From: Sphaeroforma arctica JP610
Lineage: Eukaryota > Opisthokonta > Ichthyosporea > Ichthyophonida
Reading direction: 5' to 3'
Assembly (NCBI RefSeq): GCF_001186125.1
Contig: NW_014040425.1
Location: 118,159 to 139,236 of the forward strand
DNA: 21,078 nucleotides
Shown: positions 1 through 8,800 of the stretch, piece by piece
How positions within the stretch are numbered: the first letter of the stretch is position 1
How the letters are laid out: the number at the start of each line of letters is the position of its first letter
Notes under the pieces: model-generated
Told to the model about the DNA's origin: nothing
The model's input: the letters and a program-made list of their open reading frames with translations, nothing else
Database searches by the model: none
Made by a program: the position numbers and the translations under genes

Positions 1-391
1 ACATCGTACTATCCATGTGCCCTCACAAGCAAGATCGACGAAACAAGATCAACGAAGCAATAACTCCTCAGGTGAGGCGAATCGATTAGCGAACCATTAT
101 CTGTCAAGTACACGTGGTTGAACATTCTGCTCGCGGACGAAGCGCAATTGAGCGGTTTGACTAACGCAAACCACCCAGCTTGCCACATAGAAACTTTCCC
201 TTGGCACACGACCCTCGCAGTATACGAGAGCACAGCAGAAAGATGTGCACCACAATACTGGGACTAGCTGTGATGCACAACTTTCCATCAAAAACTAATC
301 ATACCAATATGCTTCATACTATATTCATATTAAAAACGTATTAAGTAGCCAACCTTGGGTTCGACTGATGCTTTTGAACAGATGCACATAC
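1..391 (-). other. Presumed intron 1 of HCCS, open at the left edge
   Basis: Minus-strand sequence after the GTATGT donor at 391-386. I looked for the conserved second part of HCCS (a proline-rich NQMP-type stretch and the later aromatic-rich core) and found none, so the next exon should lie left of the window. The short open frames here show no family resemblance. Confidence 0.5.
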
Positions 392-574
392 CCTCTGGGC
401 CGGATCTTCGGTCATCGAAGTACCGCGCTCTTCGTGAGGCACAGGGCACTTTCCAGCTAGAGAACTAGCTATTTTTTCCTTGTCCATCTTATCTTCCATA
501 GCTTGTCGCTCTTCAGGTGGGACAGGACATCCCTGAGAGGCCATATTGCTGGGAGTTGAGGCCGCAGCTCCCAT
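392..574 (-). CDS. HCCS: Holocytochrome c synthase (cytochrome c heme lyase), first exon only
   Basis: Sixty-one codons from ATG (574) to a GTATGT donor, ending in phase 0 after ...EDPAQR. HCCS attaches heme covalently to apocytochrome c in the mitochondrial intermembrane space. Seen in the sequence: two Cys-Pro-Val heme-regulatory motifs, GCPVPPEERQ at residues 15-24 and KCPVPHEER at 42-50, spaced much like the paired CPV/CPM motifs at the N terminus of yeast CYC3 and human HCCS. The protein starts MGAAAST, which fits an N-myristoylation signal. No conserved core domain is in the window, so the call rests on the N-terminal motifs alone. Another CP-motif protein is possible. A run of TATATAT at about 657-667 lies some 85 bp upstream and may belong to its promoter. 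Confidence 0.65.
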
Positions 575-3291
575 GTTGAAGTCAGATAAGCTTAGTTATA
601 AACGATTGTATTGAATGCAGATTGTAGTCTCTTGTGAATAGCTGCCATACAGCAGAATATATATATTTGAATTTGAATAGTACTCTCACTATCCACATAA
701 ATATTACCATTTACGCGACTCTATCGGCGGCCACGGGCCGGCATTGAGTGATATTGGCTGACACAAAAAAAAATATGTTAAAATTATTAAACCTCGTGTC
801 CTGTCCTGTTGAAACCTTGAAGGACCGTCAAAAATGGTTGCTTCACTCTTGTTTTGGGCTGTGCTTTGTAGTCTGTGCTCAGTCTCACTGCCCAGTCTCC
901 TGTTTAACTTCTTCCACTTTCCATTCCCTACTATGTTTTATCTCCTATACTCTAGTAGAATGAGCAAAATAGTCGGACACGCACAAGAGGAAAATCAGGA
1001 AAACTTGCGAACTGGCTACTGTACAGGGCCACTAATTAGAATACATATCCGCAGTCTCACACTACTGGGCTGTGTGCTTCCGCCTTCCGGTAAATATTTT
1101 TGGGAAGCTTGTCCATTAACTTTTCCAATGGCGCCCGATGGTGTTGTTTTCTGCTTCTCTTTGTATATAGCGGTATAATACACATAAATAAGAAGCACCT
1201 CTCAGATTATGGCCACTCTCTTTACACCGCTGAACGTCCGCATCAAAAATTGAGCAGAATTCGAATAATTGAGCAGAATTCATTATAGTCTTCAATCGTG
1301 ACAGGAGATCTACTTTATTATTTGCACTGCTTTTGTTTTAATTTGTATTTGTAAGCGAAGTTTAATCAATCTGTGTTCCCTGTTTTATTGGGCGCGAGTC
1401 AACCCCTGAAGGCCTGAAAACCCCGATGCTGAGTACTTCAATGCGATGATACCACCCTCAAATCGTCCACTTTGCTGTACAGAAATTGTGAATGAGCCTA
1501 GATTGTCGACCGTATAAAGCAGGGCACGAGCTAACAGTAAACAGACGCCTAAGTGTTATCTCTAGCCTTTGGCTTGTGAACATGGGAATTGTTTTGTGTG
1601 TTCAAACTACAAAGAGGCTTTTTTTTTCCGGTCCATCAGCCTAGGCAGCTTAGGATACAGCTTAGTAGGCTTAGTAAAAGTATAGACACACAAAGAATAC
1701 AGCTTACCCGTGTCCCTTGTCAAAAAAATTCACGAAAACAAACATTCTATAACAAGAGCTAGAATGAATCAACAGCCTTAAATTATTGTAAACGTTGCTT
1801 GTTTCTCATGTTAAGTTTATATGGTTGATTCCACTACACTCCTACGATAGTTGTTAGCGTTGCATTTCGACCACATCTATTTTTGAAGACATTCATTAAT
1901 GTCAAAATTTGGTTCTAACGCTATACCAGGCATATAAGAAAAGAGAAACCTATTCAATATAAATTTGACGGGCAAGGGCTTAAAAGGCCGAAACTGTGAG
2001 GTATCAAAGTACAATGCAATGCTCAATCACAAGACGTGAATCAAATTCAGACTATTTCTTAGCATAGGGATCACGTACACACCAAACCTAAGTCTAGAAA
2101 ACTAAAGACAACCCAAACTTAAAGAGCAAGTCAGCGCACGGCGTACCAATGCGACAAATTCATTCAAGCCATCTAGCGAAAAAAAAAAAGATAGAGGAAC
2201 AAACCAATTTTGCATCGCATGTATGAATGCTCGATAGTTGAAGGTACTATCCTAGCTATACAACACTATAAGTGACGAAGAAGACTTGAACGACCCAATT
2301 TTAGACGACGCTTTATTTTGCACAACTCTAAATAAACAGCCAGAAGCCAGATCAACACACACATCTCCGCTTGATGGTGCGATTAGACATACCTACAAGT
2401 GGGAATGACAATGTTTGTGTGAAGTTGTCAGTGAAAACGCAAATAATAAGGAAGTACAAAAAAAAATGAATCCAAAAAGGTAGCTCAGTATCAGGTAAAA
2501 TGATATCAGTACGATACAGATACATTCTGTCGTTCACAAAAGCAGTAGTTTGTCCTCATAGCTACAATCAATAGGATATAATATAGAATAGAATAGTATG
2601 CCGACCTATAACAGCGGAACATGTCCTTCCAAAGCTTGCCATACAGATATATACATACCATTCAAACTACTTTCAAAACAGCCCCTCCTCCACTTCCTCG
2701 ACTATTGACGAACTGAACTTGTGTGCATACGAGGCTGGTTGTAATATATACTTTTCTCTGCTGGGTTCTCAAACCTCACCGGCTCATGATCACCCCTTGC
2801 TACTCTCGCAGGACTCGCAGACTCGCGTCTCGCGGTCCCTCGTGCCTCGTGGTCTCTCTTCTGTTGTTTCGAGTGATTTCGACTGATCAGTGATCAGACG
2901 TCGGTATTGGTCGAAAGCAAAAAAAATCTTAGTACCGAACAGGAAATGTATAAATGCGCGCCAAAATCAGAAGCAAATTTTAACCAATTTTTAAAAAAAG
3001 CATGTGTACGTCCATTTGTAAATACTATTTACATATGCCGGATAGCGCTCTCTGAATTAATGAATCAATTAGATATCATACAGGGTTTTAGAATGGCGAA
3101 AAAGAAATAGAACGTTCTCGTAGAATAGTATAGAGGAGTACTCTGAGAACCCTTACACGAAAGCCATCTGCTGAACTAGTTTGTGTTTATGACATAAGAC
3201 TTTAATACACAGTAACATTAGCAGCTGCGCAGCAGTACTAAAAACTACCTGCCTTGGTATTTCATAGCTTCAAAAGTTCAAAACTGATCCA
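575..3291. other. 2.7-kb intergenic region without a recognisable gene
   Basis: This separates the divergent HCCS and cupin genes, so both promoters should lie in it. Contents I could see: an unplaced open frame at 834-1178; a direct repeat of about 15 bp (AATTGAGCAGAATTC) at about 1247 and 1267; a TATAAAG box at 1513-1519 on the plus strand with no convincing gene after it; a CTCG-rich stretch at about 2800-2870; and an open frame at about 2907-3110 with no ATG at its start. The rest is AT-rich with poly-A/T runs and many stops in all frames. No tRNA-like or transposon-like structure was seen. Confidence 0.6.
834..1178 (+). CDS. Doubtful 114-codon open frame with a signal-peptide-like start
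   Basis: ATG in a fair context (AAAAATGG) opens 114 codons. The first ~29 residues are strongly hydrophobic (MVASLLFWAVLCSLCSVSLP), like a signal peptide or membrane anchor, and a second hydrophobic stretch closes the protein. I recognise no family. The frame overlaps an AT-rich region with pyrimidine tracts, which give hydrophobic residues by chance, so this may be noise. Confidence 0.15.
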   Translation: MVASLLFWAVLCSLCSVSLPSLLFNFFHFPFPTMFYLLYSSRMSKIVGHAQEENQENLRTGYCTGPLIRIHIRSLTLLGCVLPPSGKYFWEACPLTFPMAPDGVVFCFSLYIAV

Positions 3292-3593
3292 ATGAAAGGC
3301 GGTAAGCACAATAAGGGTCACAAAGGGCTGCCACACGGTAAACGTCGGGCTGCCTTGGCCACCTCGCTATTCCCAAACGTGAACAATGGAGCTGCATTCC
3401 TGTCGGCCTGGGAAGCGCGACAGCCATGCTATATGGAATCATGCGCTTTGGCTGTTAGTTTGAAAGACATCACAGCGGACAACATAATCACATCTACATG
3501 CGGTGCTGCAAAGGAGTGCGCTTATGGGCGAGATGTGGTCCACACACAATCTCAATCGCTTGCGATGAGCAAACGCATCTACGAATGGCACGG
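3292..3593 (+). CDS. RIOX-like gene, exon 1
   Basis: Codes for residues 1-100 plus two bases of the next codon. It has a very basic N terminus (MKGGKHNKGHKGLPHGKRRA), which may be a nuclear or nucleolar signal, then the family's F-x-x-x-WE-x-R-P and YGRDV motifs. The donor GTATGG at 3594 leaves phase 2, which fits the acceptor at 4960. A GTATAT donor five bases further on is in the wrong phase. Confidence 0.72.
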
Positions 3594-6303
3594 GTATGGT
3601 ATATGAACAATGTGTGTGCATCTTCGTTTAAGACTCTTTATACAGGTTATAGGTTTTTGTTGTTCTGTTTAATCATGGAATTTAGTGGCTGAATAATTAT
3701 ATTTTTCGATGCCGGCTATTCTAGCGATATTCTAGCAACCTTACTCGGATGATGATAAAAGGCATTGCAACCACATAAAAAGTGTTATCTCCAGCATAGA
3801 CCGTTCGTGTGTGTGTGTCCCCGATTGCATGCGGATGATGGTGAAAGGCACTTTAACCACATAAAAAGTGTTATTTGCAGCATAGACCGTTCGTGTGTAT
3901 CCTCGATTTTATGCGGATGATGATAAAAGGCATTTAAACCACATAAAAAGTGTTGTTTGTGGCATAGACTGTTCGTGAGTGTCCCCGATTGTATGCGGAT
4001 TGTGGTAAAAGGCATTTTAATCACATAAAAAAAGTGTTATTTACAGTACAGACCGTTCGTGTGTGTATCCTCGATTGCATGGGGATGATGATAAAAAGCA
4101 TTTTAGCGACGTGAAAAGTGTTATTTGCAGCATAGACCGTTCGTGTGTGTGTCACCGATTGCATGCGGATGATGGTAAACGGCATTTTAACCACATAAAA
4201 GGTGTTCTTTGCGGCATACTGTTGGTATGTGTCCCCGATATATGCGTGTATGGACGTCTGTTCTCACTTGCAGGCAAGCTTAAAACTATGTCATGCGCGT
4301 GTTCTAGTATGAAGTGCCGATCGAGTCTAAAGTCATGCACTTGTTTTTCAATACAACTTGCTGCGAGCCAACGTACACACATGTATACAAGTACAGATAT
4401 TGATGCCACCACTCTATTTACATGCCTTGTGTACATTACAACGAGACTGCTACGTCCCATCCTAGCTTGCAAATCGTGGAAACTAATATCTACAGTGGAT
4501 CAATTGTAGGGGTTCGTCTTTCTTTACTCTTTACAGTACGTCTGTTATCAGTCTTAATATAGTAGCAACTGACATGTATCATATATCATCAGAGTGTAGG
4601 TATTAATTTGCAGCGCCTGCGAACGTCTGTGCACATGTTTTTATGTTGTTGCTTGGCAGCAACCACAAACAGCAATTTTAGACATTGTTACATTCGTAAA
4701 TTTCCTCGTGCTCTAGACTGAGCCTGAGTATCTACATCGATTATTGACATTACCACACTGGTTTGTACGGCCTCCTTGGTGAATCTTGGCAACTAGAAAT
4801 CTTTACGCGCAATAGTTGTTATATCATATTATCTCTCAGACACTTGAACCACGCAACGCGCAAGCTCTCAAAAATCATACAGGCACTGCAGTGCACGTTG
4901 CATAATTACAATCCGATGATATCCGCAAACTAATGTTCTACGTTCACGCTCACCACACAGAGACCTACACGGCTCAGTGAGTGACATACGCCTGCAAGAA
5001 CTCATCTCACCAACCAAGGGGGCTGGTAATAGCGTGCGTTTCCTGAGACAGGAGATGCGGGCACCACTCATCGCACTCGCAAAGGCTGTGGACACCTTCT
5101 GGAAGGGTGAGGGCGGAGTGAGTGTGTGTGTGGATGTGGTCACACACGATGCCCTGTTTGCGCCACCCTCGCTGTACTCCACGGATACCCTCCTGATACA
5201 GACAGAGGGCTCGTTGCATGTGCAATTGATTGATGTCGCAGACGAGTGGCTGGCCATTGGTCAGGTGAGTCCTTTGGAGCTTAAAATGTGCTTGTAGTCC
5301 TCATCTTCTCCAAAGCTATCCTGTTATACAGATGGATTGTTGAATCATTCAGTAATAATTGTAGCTTTTGTCACGATTCTGTATCTATCTGGAATTGGAA
5401 GTACAGTCTAGAGTACTGAAAGTATAATCGAAAGTAAATATGTTTTATTTTTGATACCCTTAATTCACTGTCCTCCAACGATCGTAGCTTCTTATTCAGT
5501 AAACTCGATAAGTTCTCTAGCTAAGTGACTTTTCCTGTGAGTATTCACCGTCGTGTGCGCACTTGGGACTAAGATGCTCATTGATTCACTGTATAGACCT
5601 CCTGCTTCATACTAACGTACACTTTACCGCTTGATTTCCGCAGCACTGTGCGTACAAATCCCATCGCCCTTGCAGCCAATTCCCCACCCTCTTCACGACA
5701 GAAGGCACTATTTTGGTGGATGCTGAGGAGCCCAAAATCGTCCAAGACTTGATCCTAAACCCCGGCGATGTCCTCTACGTGCCGCAACACTTAATTGTGT
5801 TTGCAGACACTCAACACGAGGAGTGCGATATTAAGGAAGGTGTATCCACGACAGCGTCAGTGGCACTACCGTCACAACCTGTATGGTCCGATGTAGTAGA
5901 CGCAAGCGTTATGGGTGCTTTGGAGGTTCTGGGACACGATCCAGATTCGCGGTTGTTCCCGAGGCGGAAAGTGACGGATGTGGGACTTACGCTGACACAG
6001 AGCATGGGCGAGGAGGTGGGGTTTCTAGATTTAGTTGCTGTTACTTTCGCAGATTGTGCTTTTGTAATTCTCATGCATGTTGACACACCGCAAACATTCA
6101 TTAGAAATATATTCCTATACAATATACCATGTTAAAATATCTAATTGCGTGTTTCGTTGACTATTTTAGGGTACTGTGGCGAACAGCATTGTCAAGGAAG
6201 TGCTCCAGACGGCTTTAGAACTGGCCAATACCACGCTCAAGCATATGGAGTCGAGGTGTGCGTATACGCATACAGATTTTGACAACAGTGACCGCTTCAA
6301 AAA
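3292..6303 (+). CDS. RIOX-like (NO66/MINA53) JmjC/cupin protein, apparently without its iron site; probable N-terminal half of a fusion
   Basis: Exons 3292-3593, 4961-5264, 5644-6015 and 6170-6303 join in matching phases (2, 0, 0) to give 370 residues. The ATG is the first after an in-frame TAG at 3265. RIOX enzymes are 2-oxoglutarate/Fe(II) histidine hydroxylases of ribosomal proteins L8 and L27a. Similarity by eye to RIOX1/2: FLSAWEARQP matches the F-x-x-x-WE-x-R-P motif, ECAYGRDV matches MINA YYGRDV, residues 154-191 match the first cupin strands, and NPGDVLYVPQHLIVFADT (241-258) matches KPGDLLYFPRGTIHQADT. The expected H-x-D is replaced near FAPPSLYS (167-174), the distal His near IVF (253-255) is Val, and no His follows in GVSTTASVAL. 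If read through instead of spliced at 6304, a TAA at 6314-6316 ends the protein at 374 residues without the family's winged helix. Confidence 0.72.
3594..4960 (+). other. Intron 1 of the RIOX-like gene, with a minisatellite
   Basis: 1,367-bp intron, the longest in the gene. About 500 bp of it is the tandem array listed separately. The open frames across 4063-4509 start inside the repeats and show no protein family. The rest (about 4250-4960) holds nothing I recognise. Confidence 0.65.
3745..4243. repeat. Minisatellite, six units of about 82-86 bp
   Basis: Unit starts fall near 3746, 3832, 3914, 3996, 4082 and 4166. Shared landmarks in each unit are CGGATGATG-TAAAAGGCATTT, ACCACATAAAAAGTGTTATTT, GCAGCATAGACCGTTCGTGTG and CCCGATTGCATG. 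Length differences come mainly from the short GT run within the unit. The first unit differs near its start and the last decays after about 4210, as expected at the ends of an array. Confidence 0.93.
4961..5264 (+). CDS. RIOX-like gene, exon 2
   Basis: One completing base plus 101 codons (residues 101-202), bounded by the acceptor CACACAG and a strong GTGAGT donor (phase 0). There is no in-frame ATG and a stop sits at 4917-4919, so it must be internal. It covers the helix before the cupin fold and the first core strands; TLLIQTEGSLHVQLI aligns with the family's VFILQLEGEKHWRLY. The H-x-D expected just before this is absent. Confidence 0.75.
5265..5643 (+). other. Intron 2 of the RIOX-like gene
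   Basis: 379 bp from GTGAGT to TTTCCGCAG. AT-rich; I see nothing else in it. Confidence 0.72.
5644..6015 (+). CDS. RIOX-like gene, exon 3
   Basis: 124 codons (residues 203-326) after the acceptor TTTCCGCAG. It holds the best family signature, NPGDVLYVPQHLIVFADT, and a stretch like the family's NSWGDFL region (QPVWSDVVDASVMGAL). The donor GTGGGG is weak; reading on would meet a stop at about 6133. Confidence 0.75.
6170..6303 (+). CDS. RIOX-like gene, exon 4 (splice donor or stop codon)
   Basis: 44 codons plus two bases after the acceptor GACTATTTTAG. The helical sequence NSIVKEVLQTALELANTTLK fits the RIOX dimerisation region. GTATGT at 6304-6309 is a consensus donor in phase 2. If it is not used, four more residues and a TAA (6314-6316) follow. 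A weaker GTGTGC donor in the same phase lies at about 6257. Confidence 0.65.
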
Positions 6304-6810
6304 GTATGTTGCATAAATGGCCGCGTGCGATCCTCAGAGTCTGTGGATCAACGCTTGCGATTTTAAGATAGTTTAGTTACTTGTATTTTGTGGCCTTTTT
6401 CATATTGTGTTGGTTTGTTGTACGTGTTAACAAAGTACACGCAGTGAATGTGAACGCACCTGCCATGTTGTTTTATTGCTTATAACGAGGTTATGTATAT
6501 GAGGGTTTTTGATCGGTCAGACTTGGGACTAGCATATATGAAGCACTCTCTATGGGATGTTTCGTACTACGATGCTTCTACAAGCAAGTGAATGTGTATT
6601 GGCTATATCAATTGATGAGTCAGTCTATGCGCTAAGCTCGTGCTCGGTATATATATATGTATGTATGTCATATGTATATTTATGTACATGTGTATGTATA
6701 TATATATATGCTACTCTATACCTGTTTTTTTTTTGGCATTTCATTCTCTTGCTCTTGCTCTTTCCCGGGAGCTAACTGTCTTTCTCGCTGTCCCATCTTT
6801 AACCGTGCAG
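6304..6810 (+). other. Intron joining the RIOX-like and 2OG-oxygenase parts, or intergenic spacer
   Basis: 507 bp from a GTATGT donor to a pyrimidine-rich acceptor ending CCGTGCAG at 6810. It holds a TATG/TA-rich low-complexity stretch at about 6648-6710. If there are two genes, this holds the first gene's 3' end and the second gene's promoter; no canonical AATAAA was seen after the TAA at 6314. Confidence 0.55.
6648..6712. repeat. TATG/TA low-complexity repeat
   Basis: Imperfect TATA, GTAT and TATG runs. Three overlapping short open frames here (rich in Y, I, C, V) are products of this composition, not genes. Confidence 0.8.
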
Positions 6811-7024
6811 AATGGACATACACGCACTGCTTGAGGAGAACGATGGTATCGTGAAGATACCCAATGTACTACCCAAGGAAATGGCGGACAAGGTGCTGCA
6901 TACACTGCAGAATATCAGTGAGGCTGAATGGCACCTGGCAGAGAATGGCTCGGCCGACAAGAATTACGCCACCGAGGTGTCGCACGCGTTCATGTCCGCA
7001 CGCTCCTTCCCGAATAGTGACTTT
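6811..7024 (+). CDS. 2OG oxygenase, exon 1 (exon 5 of the fusion)
   Basis: One base plus 71 codons, from the acceptor at 6810 to GTAAGT. The acceptor lies one base before the ATG at 6812 and is in phase with the donor at 6304. It codes for the N-terminal helix and the first strand (DGIVKIPNVLPKEMADKVL), the usual opening of the P4H family. Confidence 0.82.
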
Positions 7025-8422
7025 GTAAGTATAATACGTTTCATGCGATGAGCAAATTTATTGCATTTTCAATGTTGTGTCATTTCTTAGACTCAACAAA
7101 TGCATTCTATTTTTGATTTACTCGACGTCTTGGCGGAGAGGGATGAAATTCTAGACAATCTCGCAGATTAAAGATGGCCAATTCCATTTCATGTGCATCT
7201 CTCAAAGTACGGAACCCTACTTCTTGATTACTGATGCTATGTCGACTACGTGTTTTGCTGTACAGGTGCTTGACATGTTCCATGATCTGCTACCTCTATC
7301 ACCCGCGCTTTTCTCCGCCGGGAAGTATACCAAAGGTCACTTCATCGAAGCACACGACGACAGAGCTTACAAAGAGGTGAGCTCCATTCCCAAAGTCCAC
7401 TCTTCTCCTCTGTTGAGTGCCGTTATTGTCTACATATTAATGTGGATGGTTCTGTGTTCACTACAAACCGTCTTATGAAATTATCACATGCATATATTTA
7501 TATATAAATATGGGGGATGTATGTATATATATATATGGGTGTGAATATGTATGTATGTATGTCTTGTCGTCATACCTGCTTTTATAATACACATGACTAC
7601 ACTTCAATATTTACAAGCGCGTATGATATACTGCTGTTTCAAATTATAGTTGTATTATATATCGGCGGCTATCTGTATGTTATTTGGTAGAATAGCAATA
7701 CAATCATGTATTTGTCATCGTGTAATGTAGAATTCACTCTCGTCATCATCAATTGATTCTCTAGTTTTACTAGTATTTCCGCAATTTTTTTCATCTCATT
7801 TGTTTGAATTTCTATTGCAAATGCTAGATTGGAGGTGAAACCTACTCACGAGACATCGCATGCATATACTACCTGACGAAAGACTGGTCCGAAAAGGACG
7901 GTGGTGCGCTCCTGGATATGGAAAGCAAGATAGCACATATCCCAGAGTTCAACTCTATGATCATCTTTCAGGTGCCCCGGTGGCACGAAGTCCAGCCCAT
8001 GGTCTCTGATCGAGAGAGGTAGGTGTCTTTCGGTTACGGCAGCGTTAGTTTTTCTGGGTTCTTGTGTCTATCTAAAATTGCATATACCGGTGGCGATAAA
8101 ATGTCACTAGACTCTGCTATCAGACTAGATCCCTGTAATTTCTGCGATCCTGTTTGTTGAACTAAGACGCAATTCGGAAGGTACGTGAATGCCCCAATAA
8201 ACAAATAGATCCAACGCGCAGACTATGCGCGGTGTCCATCACTAATACTCCTTTCTCAAATTGTATTTCAGATTCTCGATATTTGGTTGGTTCTTAAATC
8301 CCGGTAAGCAATACCCTCTCACTGACGATGTAGAACTTGAAGAACAACTGGACGGGGTACCGCTGCGTGCAACGAAGCGCAGCAGGCGTTCGGGCTGGAG
8401 CGTTGAGACACTAAAAACATAA
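6811..8422 (+). CDS. 2OG-Fe(II) oxygenase, prolyl 4-hydroxylase / OGFOD1-Tpa1 type; probable C-terminal half of the fusion
   Basis: Exons 6811-7024, 7266-7376, 7828-8018 and 8272-8422 join in phases 0, 0 and 2, stop TAA at 8420. From ATG 6812 the domain is 221 residues. It is a double-stranded beta-helix enzyme that uses 2-oxoglutarate, O2 and Fe(II), most likely to hydroxylate proline. All key residues are visible: H-x-D in EAHDD (H101, D103 from this ATG), distal His in PRWHEV (H161), and the 2OG-binding Arg in RFSIFGWF (R172). RDIACIYYLTKDW and GGALLDM closely follow OGFOD1 (RRIAFILYLVPPW, GGTLDLY) and the C-terminal GWF is typical. OGFOD1/Tpa1 hydroxylates ribosomal protein uS12 (RPS23); this substrate is not shown here. 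OGFOD1 has a second, inactive helix domain after the first, which is missing; a basic tail (ATKRSRRSGW) ends the protein instead. Confidence 0.88.
7091..7171 (+). other. Possible alternative terminal exon inside the first oxygenase intron
   Basis: A good acceptor (TCATTTCTTAG) opens 26 codons in the same phase as the exon ending at 7024, then a TAA. The peptide TQQMHSIFDLLDVLAERDEI looks protein-like, and its start resembles the start of the true next exon (VLDMFHDLLPLSP). No donor was found, so use of this acceptor would give a protein without its active site. Confidence 0.25.
7266..7376 (+). CDS. 2OG oxygenase, exon 2 (H-x-D)
   Basis: 37 codons between TTTTGCTGTACAG and GTGAGC, phase 0 on both sides. 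Contains KYTKGHFIEAHDD with the iron-binding H-x-D. Confidence 0.9.
7377..7827 (+). other. Intron of the oxygenase gene with TATG-rich repeats
   Basis: 451 bp. Bases about 7490-7565 are imperfect TATA/TATG/GTAT repeats; otherwise nothing recognised. Confidence 0.8.
7828..8018 (+). CDS. 2OG oxygenase, exon 3 (core strands, distal His)
   Basis: 63 codons plus two bases. It covers RDIACIYYLTKDW, the GGALLDM turn, and VPRWHEVQP with the distal iron ligand. The donor AG|GTAGGT splits the codon of the 2OG-binding Arg. Confidence 0.92.
8272..8422 (+). CDS. 2OG oxygenase, last exon
   Basis: Begins after TTGTATTTCAG; its first base completes the 2OG-binding Arg, followed by FSIFGWFLNPGKQYPL, an acidic stretch and a basic tail to TAA at 8420-8422. 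Within 200 bp there is no canonical AATAAA; AATATAAA-like sequence at about 8587 might serve. Confidence 0.9.
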
Positions 8423-8800
8423 GGCATATTTGCGAAAGTAGACAACTATGCACCGGCGTGCCCGGCCATGCCAAAGTATATAAGCGTTGTACACAGATAT
8501 GACGACTGGAGTTGAATGCGTATCTTACCGAGCGCCACCAGAAAGTTTTTCAAGGGTGAAGGAAGAGCGCAAACTTCACATGTAATGAATATAAATTTCT
8601 ACAACTGTCCATGTTGTACATGGACCTCCCAGATAACCGAAGATAACCCTCCCAGATAACCGAGTACTAGGCGAAGTGGATACTTGCCGCCCATAAGCGC
8701 TGTAGCGTTTGTCTGGTCATTATTTGGAATAGTTTAGATTTGAAATGCCTTGACTATAGACCACCTGTAGATTACTAAAATCAATTTGTTTTATTTTACG
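8423..8800. other. Convergent spacer between the oxygenase and WDR7 stop codons
   Basis: 378 bp that must hold both 3' untranslated regions. It contains an imperfect 21-23 bp tandem duplication (CTCCCAGATAACCGA at about 8627 and 8649). No gene is seen. Confidence 0.75.
8790..8795 (-). terminator. WDR7 poly(A) signal AATAAA
   Basis: A perfect AATAAA on the minus strand, starting five bases after the WDR7 stop codon. With cleavage the usual 10-30 bases further on, the 3' untranslated region would be only about 20-45 bases. Confidence 0.7.

Noticed and set aside
1513-1519. TATAAAG core promoter box on the plus strand
   Set aside because: The sequence fits a TATA box but only a 20-codon frame follows, so I cannot tie it to a gene.
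2907-3110. 67-codon plus-strand frame
   Set aside because: No ATG start, Lys-rich from poly-A runs, and no family or splice context recognised.
3785-4024. 79-codon minus-strand frame with internal repeats
   Set aside because: It is the minisatellite read in a frame that happens to stay open.
4063-4509. 148-codon plus-strand open frame
   Set aside because: Its first half is minisatellite sequence and the rest shows no family; it lies within intron 1 of the cupin gene.
4868-5257. 129-codon minus-strand frame
   Set aside because: Antisense shadow of the cupin gene's exon 2, which has homology on the plus strand.
6557-6854. Three overlapping plus-strand frames rich in Y, I, V and C
   Set aside because: Products of the TATG/TA low-complexity stretch; only the frame from 6812 belongs to a real exon.
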